Source of the DNA: Candidatus Poribacteria bacterium
Lineage (GTDB): Bacteria > Poribacteria > WGA-4E > PCPOR2b
DNA: 35,986 bases
Assembly: GCA_003635265.1 (NCBI GenBank)
Contig: PYIZ01000036.1
Coordinates: forward strand, 1 to 35,986
Direction of reading: 5' to 3'
Part shown: positions 1-7,394 of the stretch, in pieces
Layout: the number at the start of each line of letters is the position of its first letter
How positions within the stretch are numbered: the stretch's first letter is position 1
The notes under the pieces: generated by a model
The model's input: the letters and a program-made list of their open reading frames with translations, nothing else
The model's database searches: none
Told to the model about the DNA's origin: nothing
Program-made: the position numbers and the translations under genes

Positions 1-336
1 AAGATGCCTATCCCAAACATTGGCTTAGGTGTCGAAACCGTTGATGGAAAAATTTACACAGTCGGAGGAACCGCTTCAGATAACACCAGCCGCCTCTCAA
101 GAGTAGACATCTTTATCCCAGACGACGGTATGTGGATTGCGGAGGGTGGGTCTCGGCTTCCGATGGCAAGAGGGGGGCTGTCAGTTTCCAAAGTAAACGA
201 CAAAATTTACGCCTTTGGTGGGTCTTCACCACTGGGGATCGTCCCAACAGTAAACGAGTATGACCCCTCGGTGCTGAGTGTTGCCCCAAAAGACAATGTA
301 GTAACAACATGGGGAGCGGTAAAACGCAACAGATAA
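1..336 (+). CDS. Kelch-repeat protein, C-terminal fragment (5' end outside window)
   Basis: The frame is open from the first base, so this is the C-terminal end of a longer protein. Two Kelch blades can be read: one with GKIYTVGG followed by an RVDIF strand, and one with DKIYAFGG followed by VNEYDP. Each shows the typical order of a glycine pair, an aromatic residue and then a strand. Kelch repeats form beta-propellers used for protein or sugar binding, and bacterial ones are often exported. The tail after the last blade is short and basic. The Met at position 4 lies inside a blade and is unlikely to be the true start. The specific ligand cannot be told from this fragment. Confidence 0.75.
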   Translation, partial: KMPIPNIGLGVETVDGKIYTVGGTASDNTSRLSRVDIFIPDDGMWIAEGGSRLPMARGGLSVSKVNDKIYAFGGSSPLGIVPTVNEYDPSVLSVAPKDNVVTTWGAVKRNR

Positions 337-384
337 CCCTTAATAACCGGGTAATTAAACACCCAAATAATAAAGGAGATTTTT

Positions 385-1245
385 ATGAAAATTGGTTTAC
401 GTATACCGGGCACAGCACGTGAGCTGCCCTTTGATGAATTCTGTCGTTGGTGCGCAGACAACGGTTTTGACGCCGTCGATATAAGCAGCGTCACACCCGA
501 AGTTGTGGGGACAGCCAGAGACGCTGGATTGGCAATTGGCACCTCAGACATGCCGGGTACTGGCGACCTGTTAAGCGTTGACAAATCTCAGCAAGCAGCG
601 GGTGCAGAAGCCGCAAAAACCGCCATTCAAGCCGCTGCCGATAACGATGTTCATCTCATGTTCTGCGTTTTCTCCCCAGCAGATCCAACCATCGGACGGG
701 CAAAAGCCTTCGATTTGTGGAAGGAAACCGTCCCGCCAATCGCAGAGTTTGCCGCGGATTGCGGGGTTACAATTTCCGTCGAAGGTTACCCCGGTCCTTC
801 GCCCCACTGTCCTGCGCTCGGTTGCACCCCTGAAACGCTGCGAGCGATGTTCGCGGAGTGTCCGAGAGGGCTCGGCGTGAATTATGACCCGTCGCATTTA
901 GTCCGTATCGGAATTGATTATATACGGATGCTCAATGAATTCGCTGCCCACGTCGTCCATGTCCACGGCAAGGATACCGATTTTGATCAAGAGGCACTCT
1001 ACCTCCACGGTAATCTGGGACCGACTTTCCATCCCTCACGCGGTTTCGGTGAGGATTGGTGGCGATATACCATCCCCGGCGATGGTGTCGTCGATTGGCT
1101 CCAAGTTGTTCGACGACTCGAGGATGAAGGATTCGACGGGATTGTAAGCGTCGAACTCGAAGACTACCGTTATTGGAAAACTTGGGAGGCAGAATCCGAC
1201 GGGTTGAAGCGTTCACGAGACTACCTCGCACAATATGTCCGTTAG
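385..1245 (+). CDS. Sugar phosphate isomerase/epimerase-type TIM-barrel protein
   Basis: A 286-residue protein of the xylose-isomerase-like/AP endonuclease 2 TIM-barrel superfamily. It starts MKIGLRIPG and carries the expected metal-ligand positions at strand ends: a Glu in SVEGYPG, an Asp-His in NYDPSH, a His pair in VHVHGKD, and a C-terminal Glu in SVELED. Members isomerise or epimerise keto sugars, inositols or hydroxypyruvate using a divalent metal. The substrate cannot be assigned. The start is supported by AAAGGAG 7-8 bases upstream. It stands alone on the plus strand, and a long imperfect inverted repeat follows it. No signal peptide is seen, so it is presumably cytoplasmic. Confidence 0.85.
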   Translation: MKIGLRIPGTARELPFDEFCRWCADNGFDAVDISSVTPEVVGTARDAGLAIGTSDMPGTGDLLSVDKSQQAAGAEAAKTAIQAAADNDVHLMFCVFSPADPTIGRAKAFDLWKETVPPIAEFAADCGVTISVEGYPGPSPHCPALGCTPETLRAMFAECPRGLGVNYDPSHLVRIGIDYIRMLNEFAAHVVHVHGKDTDFDQEALYLHGNLGPTFHPSRGFGEDWWRYTIPGDGVVDWLQVVRRLEDEGFDGIVSVELEDYRYWKTWEAESDGLKRSRDYLAQYVR

Positions 1246-1288
1246 CATCTAATAAAACCAACGAAGGGTGCTCATAAATAGAGCTGAA

Positions 1289-1355
1289 TCAGGATAACGG
1301 ATATGATCTTATCAGATTTCTAAGAAAGAAAAGATCATAACATGTGTTATCCTGA
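1289..1355. repeat. Long imperfect inverted repeat / hairpin
   Basis: Outer arms TCAGGATAAC (1289-1298) and GTTATCCTGA (1346-1355) are perfectly complementary. Inner arms ATGATCTT (1303-1310) and AAGATCAT (1331-1338) also pair, and a small TTTC/GAAA stem closes the tip. No U-run follows, so it is not a classic intrinsic terminator. It could be a transcript-end structure for the upstream isomerase or a decayed miniature repeat. The rest of 1246-1447 shows nothing else I can name. Confidence 0.6.
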
Positions 1356-1447
1356 CAGCAACTATTATATCAATTCAAATTGCCATCTAAAATCCCCACG
1401 GGGCGATAGGTAGCAACTTCAATTAATTTATCTAAAAAGGAAGTTTT

Positions 1448-1936
1448 ATGCAAGAACACACCGGAAAAGTGTTGTTGTTTTGTGGCATGGGAGTGATAAT
1501 ATTGGCTTTAATGTTCCTCTTGGATGGAGGTAGGGTGTTTTCTCACAGTGGTCGCACGGATAGCAGCGGTGGTCACTATAATCGCAAGACCGGGGAATAC
1601 CACTACCACGGAACACCTAAGTCCTCTAAGTCGATCTATTCTAGCACGTCCCGAAGTAGCGGGATACAGAGTAGTGAAGCACAAAGTAGTCAAATAACAG
1701 AGCTAACGAGTGAAATTAGGAGATTACGCGGTTCAGTAGAAACGTTGAATGATTCGGTGCAAACGCTGATTGCAAGGATGGATGCCTCCACCGACAATGT
1801 CTCTGTGGTTTACACTACTCGCACAGGAACAAAGTACCATCGTGACGGTTGTAGATATTTGAGGGCAAGCAAGATTCCGATTCCATTGACAGATGCTAGG
1901 CAGCAGTACTCCCCTTGCTCGGTCTGCAATCCATAA
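1448..1936 (+). CDS. YHYH-domain membrane-anchored protein with Cys-rich C-terminal motif
   Basis: A 162-residue protein in three parts. Residues about 8-27 form one hydrophobic segment (signal anchor). Next comes a HSGRTDSSGGHYNR...EYHYHG block, the so-called YHYH motif found in small bacterial exported proteins and beside nuclease domains. A Ser-rich and then heptad-like stretch (about 80-115, probable coiled coil) follows. The end is a compact motif, TGTKYHRDGCRYLRASKIPI...CSVC, with three Cys and one His that could bind a metal. The same tail occurs in other envelope proteins by general recollection. GGAAG sits just before the ATG. It ends 21 bases before the amidohydrolase, so the two may be cotranscribed. 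The function is unknown. Confidence 0.7.
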   Translation: MQEHTGKVLLFCGMGVIILALMFLLDGGRVFSHSGRTDSSGGHYNRKTGEYHYHGTPKSSKSIYSSTSRSSGIQSSEAQSSQITELTSEIRRLRGSVETLNDSVQTLIARMDASTDNVSVVYTTRTGTKYHRDGCRYLRASKIPIPLTDARQQYSPCSVCNP

Positions 1937-1957
1937 AAGGAAGAAAGGAAGGATACA

Positions 1958-3076
1958 ATGATCATCGACTCCCACGCATACTGTTTTGAACCGGCGGATA
2001 GCCCACGCGGATACGCCAGTAGCGAAGAACACCTCAAGTGGATTCAGGCATCACACGCGGTGCACCATCAGCCAGCATTTCGGATTCGAGACCGCGCACC
2101 CGGTCCCTCAGATGTTCTCGCCCCTGAAGGTCGTCGTGATTTATCCAACCTTCCCGATGTACGATTTCGGATTAACCACCCACGCGGCAGAGTGGTCTGG
2201 AACTACGAAGGTGAGGAGTACACCAAGCATTTCTACCCACCAAATCTCCGAAGCTGTGAATTCACACCTTTCAGCTTGAACTCCGAAATGGATTATGCGG
2301 AGGTGGATATGGCGCTGCTCCACACGAACCCAATGTTGGGACGGGATAGCACTTACCAAGCAGAATGTGTGCAGCGGTTTCCAGACCGTCTTCGCTCTAT
2401 GACCCATGTAGACGAATGGCGTATCCGTGATGAGACAGATGCAGTCATTGACGAAGTTACTACCGCTATCACCGTGCATGAATTGCACGCTATCAAGTTC
2501 AATCCGCTGACCTACATCGTAAGTCCCGATCCTTGGGATGATGGCGTTTACCGACCATTCTGGGAAGCGGTCACGTCCCTCAACGTTCCGATATTTTTCA
2601 CGCTGGGCAGCGGATCAAAAGCGGAGCAATACACCCTCTCCGACGTTGAACAGCAAGAGGGCTATCTGAATGAACTTCGCATCCTGATGCGATGGATGGA
2701 ACGTTACCCGGAGACTACCTGCAGCATTACCCACGGCTTCCCTTGGCGCGCATTTCTGGATGGAGACCGCATCACGTTGCCAGACGCCATCTGGGAACCG
2801 TTTCAAAATCCAAATCTCAACTTGGAAGTATGCTTTCCCGTCCGAATTGGTGACATCTTCGACTACCCTTATAAAGAGGTCTGGCACACGCTCGAAGCGA
2901 TGGTCGAACATATCGGCGCAGGCCACCTACTTTGGGGGACAGATATGCCGTTCCAGAACCGTTTCTGCACATACCGACAGTCTCGCCATTGGATTGAGAG
3001 ATACTGTAGTTTCCTAACTCCAGATGACTTGGCAATGATCATGGGTGGCACCGTCGCACGCATCCTTGGACTTTGA
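1958..3076 (+). CDS. Amidohydrolase-2-like TIM-barrel metal-dependent hydrolase
   Basis: A 372-residue protein with the outline of the amidohydrolase-related (ACMSD-like) family. It has an N-terminal IDSHAY strand, a mid-barrel IKFNPLTY strand with Lys, SITHGFPWR with His, and a C-terminal LLWGTDMPF strand carrying the conserved Asp. The family hydrolyses or decarboxylates small organic acids, lactones and amides at a metal centre. The usual DxHxH at the start reads D-S-H-A-Y, so the second metal His is missing, which may mean a changed metal site. The purine-rich leader AAAGGAAGAAAGGAAGG supports the ATG at 1958. The substrate is unknown. Confidence 0.8.
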   Translation: MIIDSHAYCFEPADSPRGYASSEEHLKWIQASHAVHHQPAFRIRDRAPGPSDVLAPEGRRDLSNLPDVRFRINHPRGRVVWNYEGEEYTKHFYPPNLRSCEFTPFSLNSEMDYAEVDMALLHTNPMLGRDSTYQAECVQRFPDRLRSMTHVDEWRIRDETDAVIDEVTTAITVHELHAIKFNPLTYIVSPDPWDDGVYRPFWEAVTSLNVPIFFTLGSGSKAEQYTLSDVEQQEGYLNELRILMRWMERYPETTCSITHGFPWRAFLDGDRITLPDAIWEPFQNPNLNLEVCFPVRIGDIFDYPYKEVWHTLEAMVEHIGAGHLLWGTDMPFQNRFCTYRQSRHWIERYCSFLTPDDLAMIMGGTVARILGL

Positions 3077-3170
3077 CGACTGAGGTGGGATATCCCCTAG
3101 CACAACATTCCTGAAAACCCATAGCACTAGGATCTCTATTGCCAAAACGGGAAAATTGGTATTACGTCCT

Positions 3171-4275
3171 ATGTACTACCTATTGCGCTCCAACTCAACC
3201 TCAATCTTATTCGGGATCGCCTTCACCTCACTGTTAATTCTTGTGCCAATTGGGTTTCACAGTCCGGCTCACGCACAAACAGAATCAGAACCAGTAGAAC
3301 TTGAAGAAATCGTCGTGACACCCGGCAAGTTCACGGTTCAAAGGGGAACGGATGCGAGCCTCTCGTTGTCAAAGGAGGGGATAGACCGGTTTCCACTGAT
3401 TGACAACGACGTTTTCCGTGCCGCCCATATCTTCCCCGGTGTAACTTCCAACGATTTCAGCGCGAGGTTCAACCTGCGCGGCGGCGAGAAGGATGAAATT
3501 GTTGTGCGATTGGACGGAATGGAGCTGTTTGAGCCATATCATCTGCAAGATTTCGGCGGGGCGGGCGATACACTACATCATCGGTGCGGAATACGCTGCC
3601 GGCAGGAATTTTATGGTTCGGGCGGAGGGTTATTATAAAGTGCTCACCGATCTCACCGGGCAGATTCAGGATTTCGGTAGGCAAGCCCAGATTATTGCCC
3701 CCGCTGATTCGGGACATGCAAAGGGCTTTGACCTCTTTGGTGCGTACGCGCTGTCGAATCGATTGATGGGAAGTGTGGGATACGCGTTTTTAATTACAAA
3801 AGCAAGTGAGGAAGATCTGATGTATGATCGTCCACTATTCGGTGAGGAATTCTATCGGGATTTTGATCAACGCCATACAATCGCTCTCAACGGCAGCTAT
3901 CAGATTGCGTTGCGTTGGCACCTGCATCTCTCATGGCGGTTCCATACCGGCAATCCGACAACGCCTCTAGAACACACCTTGGTTCGCCATTCTGGTGGTC
4001 GCGTGGGCTGTGTGAGGGGATTTGGGGAGTACAACACCGACCGGTTGCCCCCATATCATAGCCTCGATTTGAGGCTTACAAAGACCAGCAAATACAAGAG
4101 TTGGATGCTCAACTGGTACGTTCAGATCCTAAACTTATACAACCGATTAAACGTTCATGAGCGTGTGTTCAGCAAAGTTCATGACGAGGCAACAGGGAAC
4201 CTCATCGGGTGTGAAGTGAGCGACGAACCGCTGTTTCCGATTCTGCCAACACTAGGCGTGAGTGCCACATTCTAG
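3171..4275 (+). pseudogene. TonB-dependent outer-membrane receptor with internal out-of-frame deletion
   Basis: The first part (3171 to about 3565) encodes a signal peptide ending AHA-Q, then a plug domain with LEEIVVTPG, FNLRGGEKDE and LDGMELFEPYHLQDFGG. About position 3565 the homologous reading jumps to another frame, where HYIIGAEYAAGRNFMVRAEGYYK-type barrel strands run to 4275 and end in a C-terminal Phe, the usual outer-membrane insertion signal. The two parts together give roughly 370 residues, whereas such receptors usually run to 700 or more, so most of the N-terminal half of the barrel is gone and the join is out of frame. The start is taken as the ATG at 3171; a TTG lies at 3156. 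A working receptor is very unlikely unless the assembly is wrong. Confidence 0.8.
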
Positions 4276-4467
4276 AGTGACAGAAATTCCCACGTCCCCA
4301 TTGGATTGATAATTCTGTCTCTTCAACTTAATGGCTCATATTAAGAAATCGTGCAATAGAATCTGGACTTCCTAGCCCTTTACGCATTACCAAAAATCAC
4401 GGGAAATGCCCCATCCCTTTAGGGTGGGGCTGTAGCCCGCCAAACCGTGTTATTCGTTAAAAAACGA

Positions 4468-4496
4468 TTGATTGTGTAGAAACGATATGATATGCT
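4468..4496 (+). promoter_or_regulatory. Predicted tnpB promoter
   Basis: TTGATT (4468-4473), a 17-base spacer, then TATGCT (4491-4496). The second element has TTGAAT, 17 bases, TATACT at the matching place, so the boxes are kept while the spacer differs. Transcription would begin just upstream of the leader hairpin. Confidence 0.6.
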
Positions 4497-4512
4497 TGTT
4501 TTGGCTTTCGTC

Positions 4513-4546
4513 AGAGGATACGCCTCCACCGCACGATGGAGTCTCT
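4513..4546 (+). other. Two-stem structured leader upstream of tnpB
   Basis: The inner hairpin CTCCA (4524-4528) pairs with TGGAG (4537-4541), and an outer stem AGAG (4513-4516) pairs with CTCT (4543-4546). The second element keeps the same architecture with other bases (35189-35224). The distance from the outer stem to the ATG is also nearly the same in both (43 and 42 bases). Conservation of pairing over sequence suggests a functional RNA, perhaps controlling tnpB translation. Confidence 0.5.
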
Positions 4547-4589
4547 CACCTCCAAGCGTATGGATATGAAAGCGAGAAAGCTAACCATA

Positions 4590-5720
4590 ATGAAAACCTA
4601 CAAGTTCAAGTTGTATTCCAATCACGGGAATCGTGAATTGCAGCAAACGATTGATAGCCATGCTGAAGTTTGGAATCACTTTGTGGCGTTGTGTCGCCGT
4701 TATTATGCAATCTATAGCACATATCCGGGCAAGAAATCCCTCATGCGCCACTTAACAAAGTTGAAGCGGTTATCTCGCTATACCCACTGGAATCTATTGC
4801 CAAGTCAATCGTTACAAGACATTATACAAAGACTTGATAAAGCGTATACCCAAATGTTCGCTGACCGTAAAAGTGGTAAGCGTTGTGGGCTTCCGCGCTT
4901 TAAGAAACGGTTCAGATACAAGTCTTATACCCTCAAACAAGCGGGTTGGAAGCTGCTACAAAATAACTATATTCGTATCGGCAAGCGGATATACCGCTAT
5001 TTCAAGAGTCAAGATATACTTGGCACCCCCAAACGTTGTACGGTTAAGCGGGACAGTATTGGAGACGTATGGATAATCATTGTGACAGATCATGTGGAGA
5101 TACCCTTGAATCGACCCACGACGGGTAACAGCGCGGGGTTCGATTTTGGACTCAAGCGGTATCTCACCGGCTCTGACTATAGTGACTACGACTCTCCACA
5201 ATTTTTCAAACGCAGTCTCAATGCTATCAAACGTGCAAACCGCAACCACTCACGAAAGGTTAAAGGTTCAAACAACCGTGAACGTGCGAGACTCAATCTT
5301 GCACGGAGGCACCGTAGGATAGCGAACCAGCGACAAGATTTCCATTGGAAGCTAGCGCATGAGCTAACAGACCGGTATGATTGGATTTCACTGGAGACGC
5401 TTAACATGAAGGGCATGAAACGCCTTTGGGGTCGTAAGGTCTCTGATCTGGGGTTCTATGACTTCGTACAGACACTGAAGTATATTAACTCTAAGAAACA
5501 GAATCGTGAAGTCCGATTCATAGATAAGTGGTATCCATCAAGCCGCACCTGTCACGTCTGCGGCATAGTTAATCAAGCGTTGAACCTTCGTGATAGAACA
5601 TGGCAGTGTCCAAGCTGCCACACAGAGTTGGATAGAGACCGCAATGCTGCACTCAATATCCATAGGGTAGGGGCGTCTACCCTCTCAGAAGAAGTCGTAA
5701 GTCCCAATTCACCGGGCTAA
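4590..5720 (+). CDS. tnpB: TnpB RNA-guided endonuclease (OrfB, IS605 family), intact
   Basis: 376 residues from MKTYKFK, the start shared with the second copy. The N-terminal helical and wedge region carries the family block LPSQSLQDII. The RuvC-like catalytic acids are in place: Asp185 (GFDFGLK), Glu269 (ISLETLNM) and the DRDRNAALNI motif near 348-357. A zinc finger is inserted before the last motif, with Cys321, Cys324, Cys340 and Cys343. TnpB proteins are RNA-guided DNA nucleases, ancestors of Cas12, whose guide scaffold derives from the 3' end of the same gene and element. In-frame codons run upstream to 4536, but that ATG lies inside the leader hairpin. All key residues are present, so it should be active. 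Confidence 0.9.
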   Translation: MKTYKFKLYSNHGNRELQQTIDSHAEVWNHFVALCRRYYAIYSTYPGKKSLMRHLTKLKRLSRYTHWNLLPSQSLQDIIQRLDKAYTQMFADRKSGKRCGLPRFKKRFRYKSYTLKQAGWKLLQNNYIRIGKRIYRYFKSQDILGTPKRCTVKRDSIGDVWIIIVTDHVEIPLNRPTTGNSAGFDFGLKRYLTGSDYSDYDSPQFFKRSLNAIKRANRNHSRKVKGSNNRERARLNLARRHRRIANQRQDFHWKLAHELTDRYDWISLETLNMKGMKRLWGRKVSDLGFYDFVQTLKYINSKKQNREVRFIDKWYPSSRTCHVCGIVNQALNLRDRTWQCPSCHTELDRDRNAALNIHRVGASTLSEEVVSPNSPG

Positions 5721-5797
5721 CTTCGTTGATAGAGCAATTCGACTCCTTAAAGGAACGGGAGAGAATCCTCACCCTTTAAGGTGTGGGAGTACGTCAA
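5640..5797 (+). ncRNA. Candidate omegaRNA (reRNA) scaffold at the 3' end of tnpB
   Basis: In this superfamily the guide RNA scaffold overlaps the 3' end of tnpB and stops at the element's right end; the guide is the flanking DNA. Here the 3' part contains a small stem TCC-TTAA-GGA near 5743-5753 and a terminal hairpin around ACCCTTTAAGGT (5771-5782). The second copy keeps both as CCTATAGG and CACCC-TTTA-GGGTG, with base changes that hold or improve the pairing. The start coordinate is a guess. The guide would begin at 5798 (TTTGATTATAATTGGG). Confidence 0.5.
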
Positions 5798-5888
5798 TTT
5801 GATTATAATTGGGAAATTTTAATTTTGCGAGAAGCAGTATGCACCATTTTGACTTCATACTATATGACAATACGTAAGGAGAGAGCCG

Positions 5889-6329
5889 ATGCTGAACAGT
5901 ATCAAAAAAGCACTACAAGCGCTCTTCAATAGAAACGCTGCTGCGGCCAAAGGTAGTGTGCCCCGTGCCGTACCCAGTGCCGAAGAAGCAATTATTCCTT
6001 TTAATCCTGCTGAACACGCAATCCAACCTCAAAGCCTCAAGCGGTTGATCGATAACGGTCACGATATTATTTTATTAGATGTGCGTGAAACGTGGGAATA
6101 CGAAATTGTCCATCTTAAAGGTGCAAAGCAGATTCCCCTCGGAGAGCTACCACAACAGGTATCTTTACTGAATCCTTACGCCGAAATTGTTGTATACTGC
6201 CACAAAGGGATGCGCAGCCTAGATGCCGCGCATCTGCTACAACAGCTTGGATTCAAGCGAGTCAAGAGCTTGGTTGGCGGTATCGATCGATGGGCAAAGG
6301 AAATTGATACCGAATTTCAGCGATATTAA
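5889..6329 (+). CDS. Single-domain rhodanese-like protein
   Basis: 146 residues. A basic, Ala-rich N-terminal extension of about 35 residues precedes one rhodanese domain: ILLDVRETWEYEIVHLKGA (CH2A-like start), IPLGEL, then the active-site loop VVYCHKGMRS with Cys104, and GGIDRWAKEID at the end. Such proteins carry persulfide sulfur on the loop Cys for sulfur trafficking or detoxification. The loop C-H-K-G-M-R-S matches active single-domain forms. AAGGAGAGAGCCG before the ATG gives a strong ribosome site. The gene lies just beyond the tnpB element and converges with the minus-strand isomerase. The N-terminal extension has no clear signal peptide. Confidence 0.85.
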   Translation: MLNSIKKALQALFNRNAAAAKGSVPRAVPSAEEAIIPFNPAEHAIQPQSLKRLIDNGHDIILLDVRETWEYEIVHLKGAKQIPLGELPQQVSLLNPYAEIVVYCHKGMRSLDAAHLLQQLGFKRVKSLVGGIDRWAKEIDTEFQRY

Positions 6330-6347
6330 CCTCGCGATCACGTGAGG
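6330..6347. terminator. Hairpin between convergent genes
   Basis: CCTCGCG (6330-6336), loop ATCA and CGTGAGG (6341-6347) form a 7-bp stem with one G-T pair, directly after the rhodanese stop codon and 8 bases before the end of the opposing isomerase gene. There is no strong T-run on either side, so termination is only probable. Confidence 0.4.
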
Positions 6348-6355
6348 TTCACGCT

Positions 6356-7195
6356 TCACGTATTGATGGCTTCTATCTTTTCACGCAGGAAACTGACGCA
6401 GCCGTCCACCTCTGCTTCGCTGAGTCCGTGAAGAATTATCGGAACATCGGGGTCGACGTTGTTAAGCAACGACAGGTATTGATCATAATCCAAAAGACCC
6501 TTTCCCGCGGCAAGATGACCTGCTTCGCCATCACGGTCAAGATCTTTTGCGTGTGCAAAGGCGATGTGCTCACCGAGCAGCGCGAACGCTTCATCAAGAA
6601 TTTCACGCATACGCGGCAATTCCCCTGTATGAAAGATATTGGCACCATCCATAACTATCTTCAGATAGGGGGAGCCGATCTGGTCAATTATGCGACGGGC
6701 TTTTATTGCAGAATCAACTACATTGGCAACTTCCGGCTCAAAAGCAAGGGTAACTTGATATTCCTCAGCGACCTCTATGGCTTGACGCATCGAAACTACC
6801 AGATCGTCCCATGCTTCCGGTGTGTCATTGTCCGGGTGTCGCCGCCACATATTATCAGGGTCTCTTGAGCCTGTACATAGCGTAATCACCGACGTCCCTA
6901 GCCTTTCACAAGCCGCTGCCAACACACGCAAATTGCATACTCCATCGGCGCGTCGTTGTGCATCAGGATGAATCATGTTATAGGTGCCACCAAGCGCGGT
7001 CATTGTTATGTTGCGCACACCCATTTCTTCACGGATTTTATCACATAAATCCTCATCAATATGCGTTGGTATTTTGGTTACACCGGCACTCGAAAGATTA
7101 AATTGTACACAGTTCATGCCATGATTTGCAACGGCATCCAACACTTCTTCCAACGTATCACGGGCAAAGGTGCCAGACATAGTTCCAATCTGCAT
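6356..7195 (-). CDS. Sugar phosphate isomerase/epimerase-type TIM-barrel protein
   Basis: About 279 residues, from the same broad superfamily as the gene at 385-1245 but not closely alike in sequence. Visible blocks are MQIGTMSGTF at the start, LAFEPEVAN (Glu ligand), IVMDGANIFH (Asp and His), FAHAKDLDRDG (His), and ILHGLSEAEV at the end, where many relatives have a Glu rather than His. The start is taken as the ATG at 7195 and not the one at 7201, because the GGAGG on the minus strand (7204-7208) is 8 bases from the former and only 2 from the latter. It stands alone, facing the rhodanese. The substrate is unknown; a metal-dependent keto-sugar or polyol reaction is typical. Confidence 0.85.
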   Translation of the reverse strand: MQIGTMSGTFARDTLEEVLDAVANHGMNCVQFNLSSAGVTKIPTHIDEDLCDKIREEMGVRNITMTALGGTYNMIHPDAQRRADGVCNLRVLAAACERLGTSVITLCTGSRDPDNMWRRHPDNDTPEAWDDLVVSMRQAIEVAEEYQVTLAFEPEVANVVDSAIKARRIIDQIGSPYLKIVMDGANIFHTGELPRMREILDEAFALLGEHIAFAHAKDLDRDGEAGHLAAGKGLLDYDQYLSLLNNVDPDVPIILHGLSEAEVDGCVSFLREKIEAINT

Positions 7196-7394
7196 TTGCA
7201 TCCCCTCCTCAACTCAGACCAACTCTCGATTTATACACCACGAAGCTGTAAGTGAGCCACCACTATACCACCCCTTATACGCTGAATCAAGTGAAAATTG
7301 ATCAATGCCACGACAGGAAAAAGCCGAACACATCAAAGGAAAAACTATCGAATATCGCTGATCTCATTCTCTGATTCTCCAACGCACCTTGACT

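Larger units (their letters stand above)
4405..5797 (+). mobile_element. IS200/IS605-superfamily element carrying only tnpB (IS1341-like), full-length copy
   Basis: The ends were set by comparing this copy with the related element at 35063-35893. Both begin AATGCCCCATCCC and end GGGAGTA(C/T)GTCAA. The left end forms an imperfect hairpin (4409-4430, CCCC...GGGG around TTTA), and the right end forms another around ACCCTTTAAGGT. Subterminal palindromes with no inverted terminal repeats fit this superfamily. No Y1 transposase (tnpA) is present, so movement would need help in trans. Both copies are preceded by CGGG (4400-4403 here), a candidate target-adjacent motif. No other feature is seen in 4276-4404. 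Confidence 0.8.

Noticed and set aside
3086..3095. GGGATATCCC palindrome after the amidohydrolase
   Set aside because: Ten bases only, no T-run, and likely by chance.
6428..6868. 146-residue plus-strand frame inside the second isomerase gene
   Set aside because: Antisense shadow of a gene with clear family motifs.
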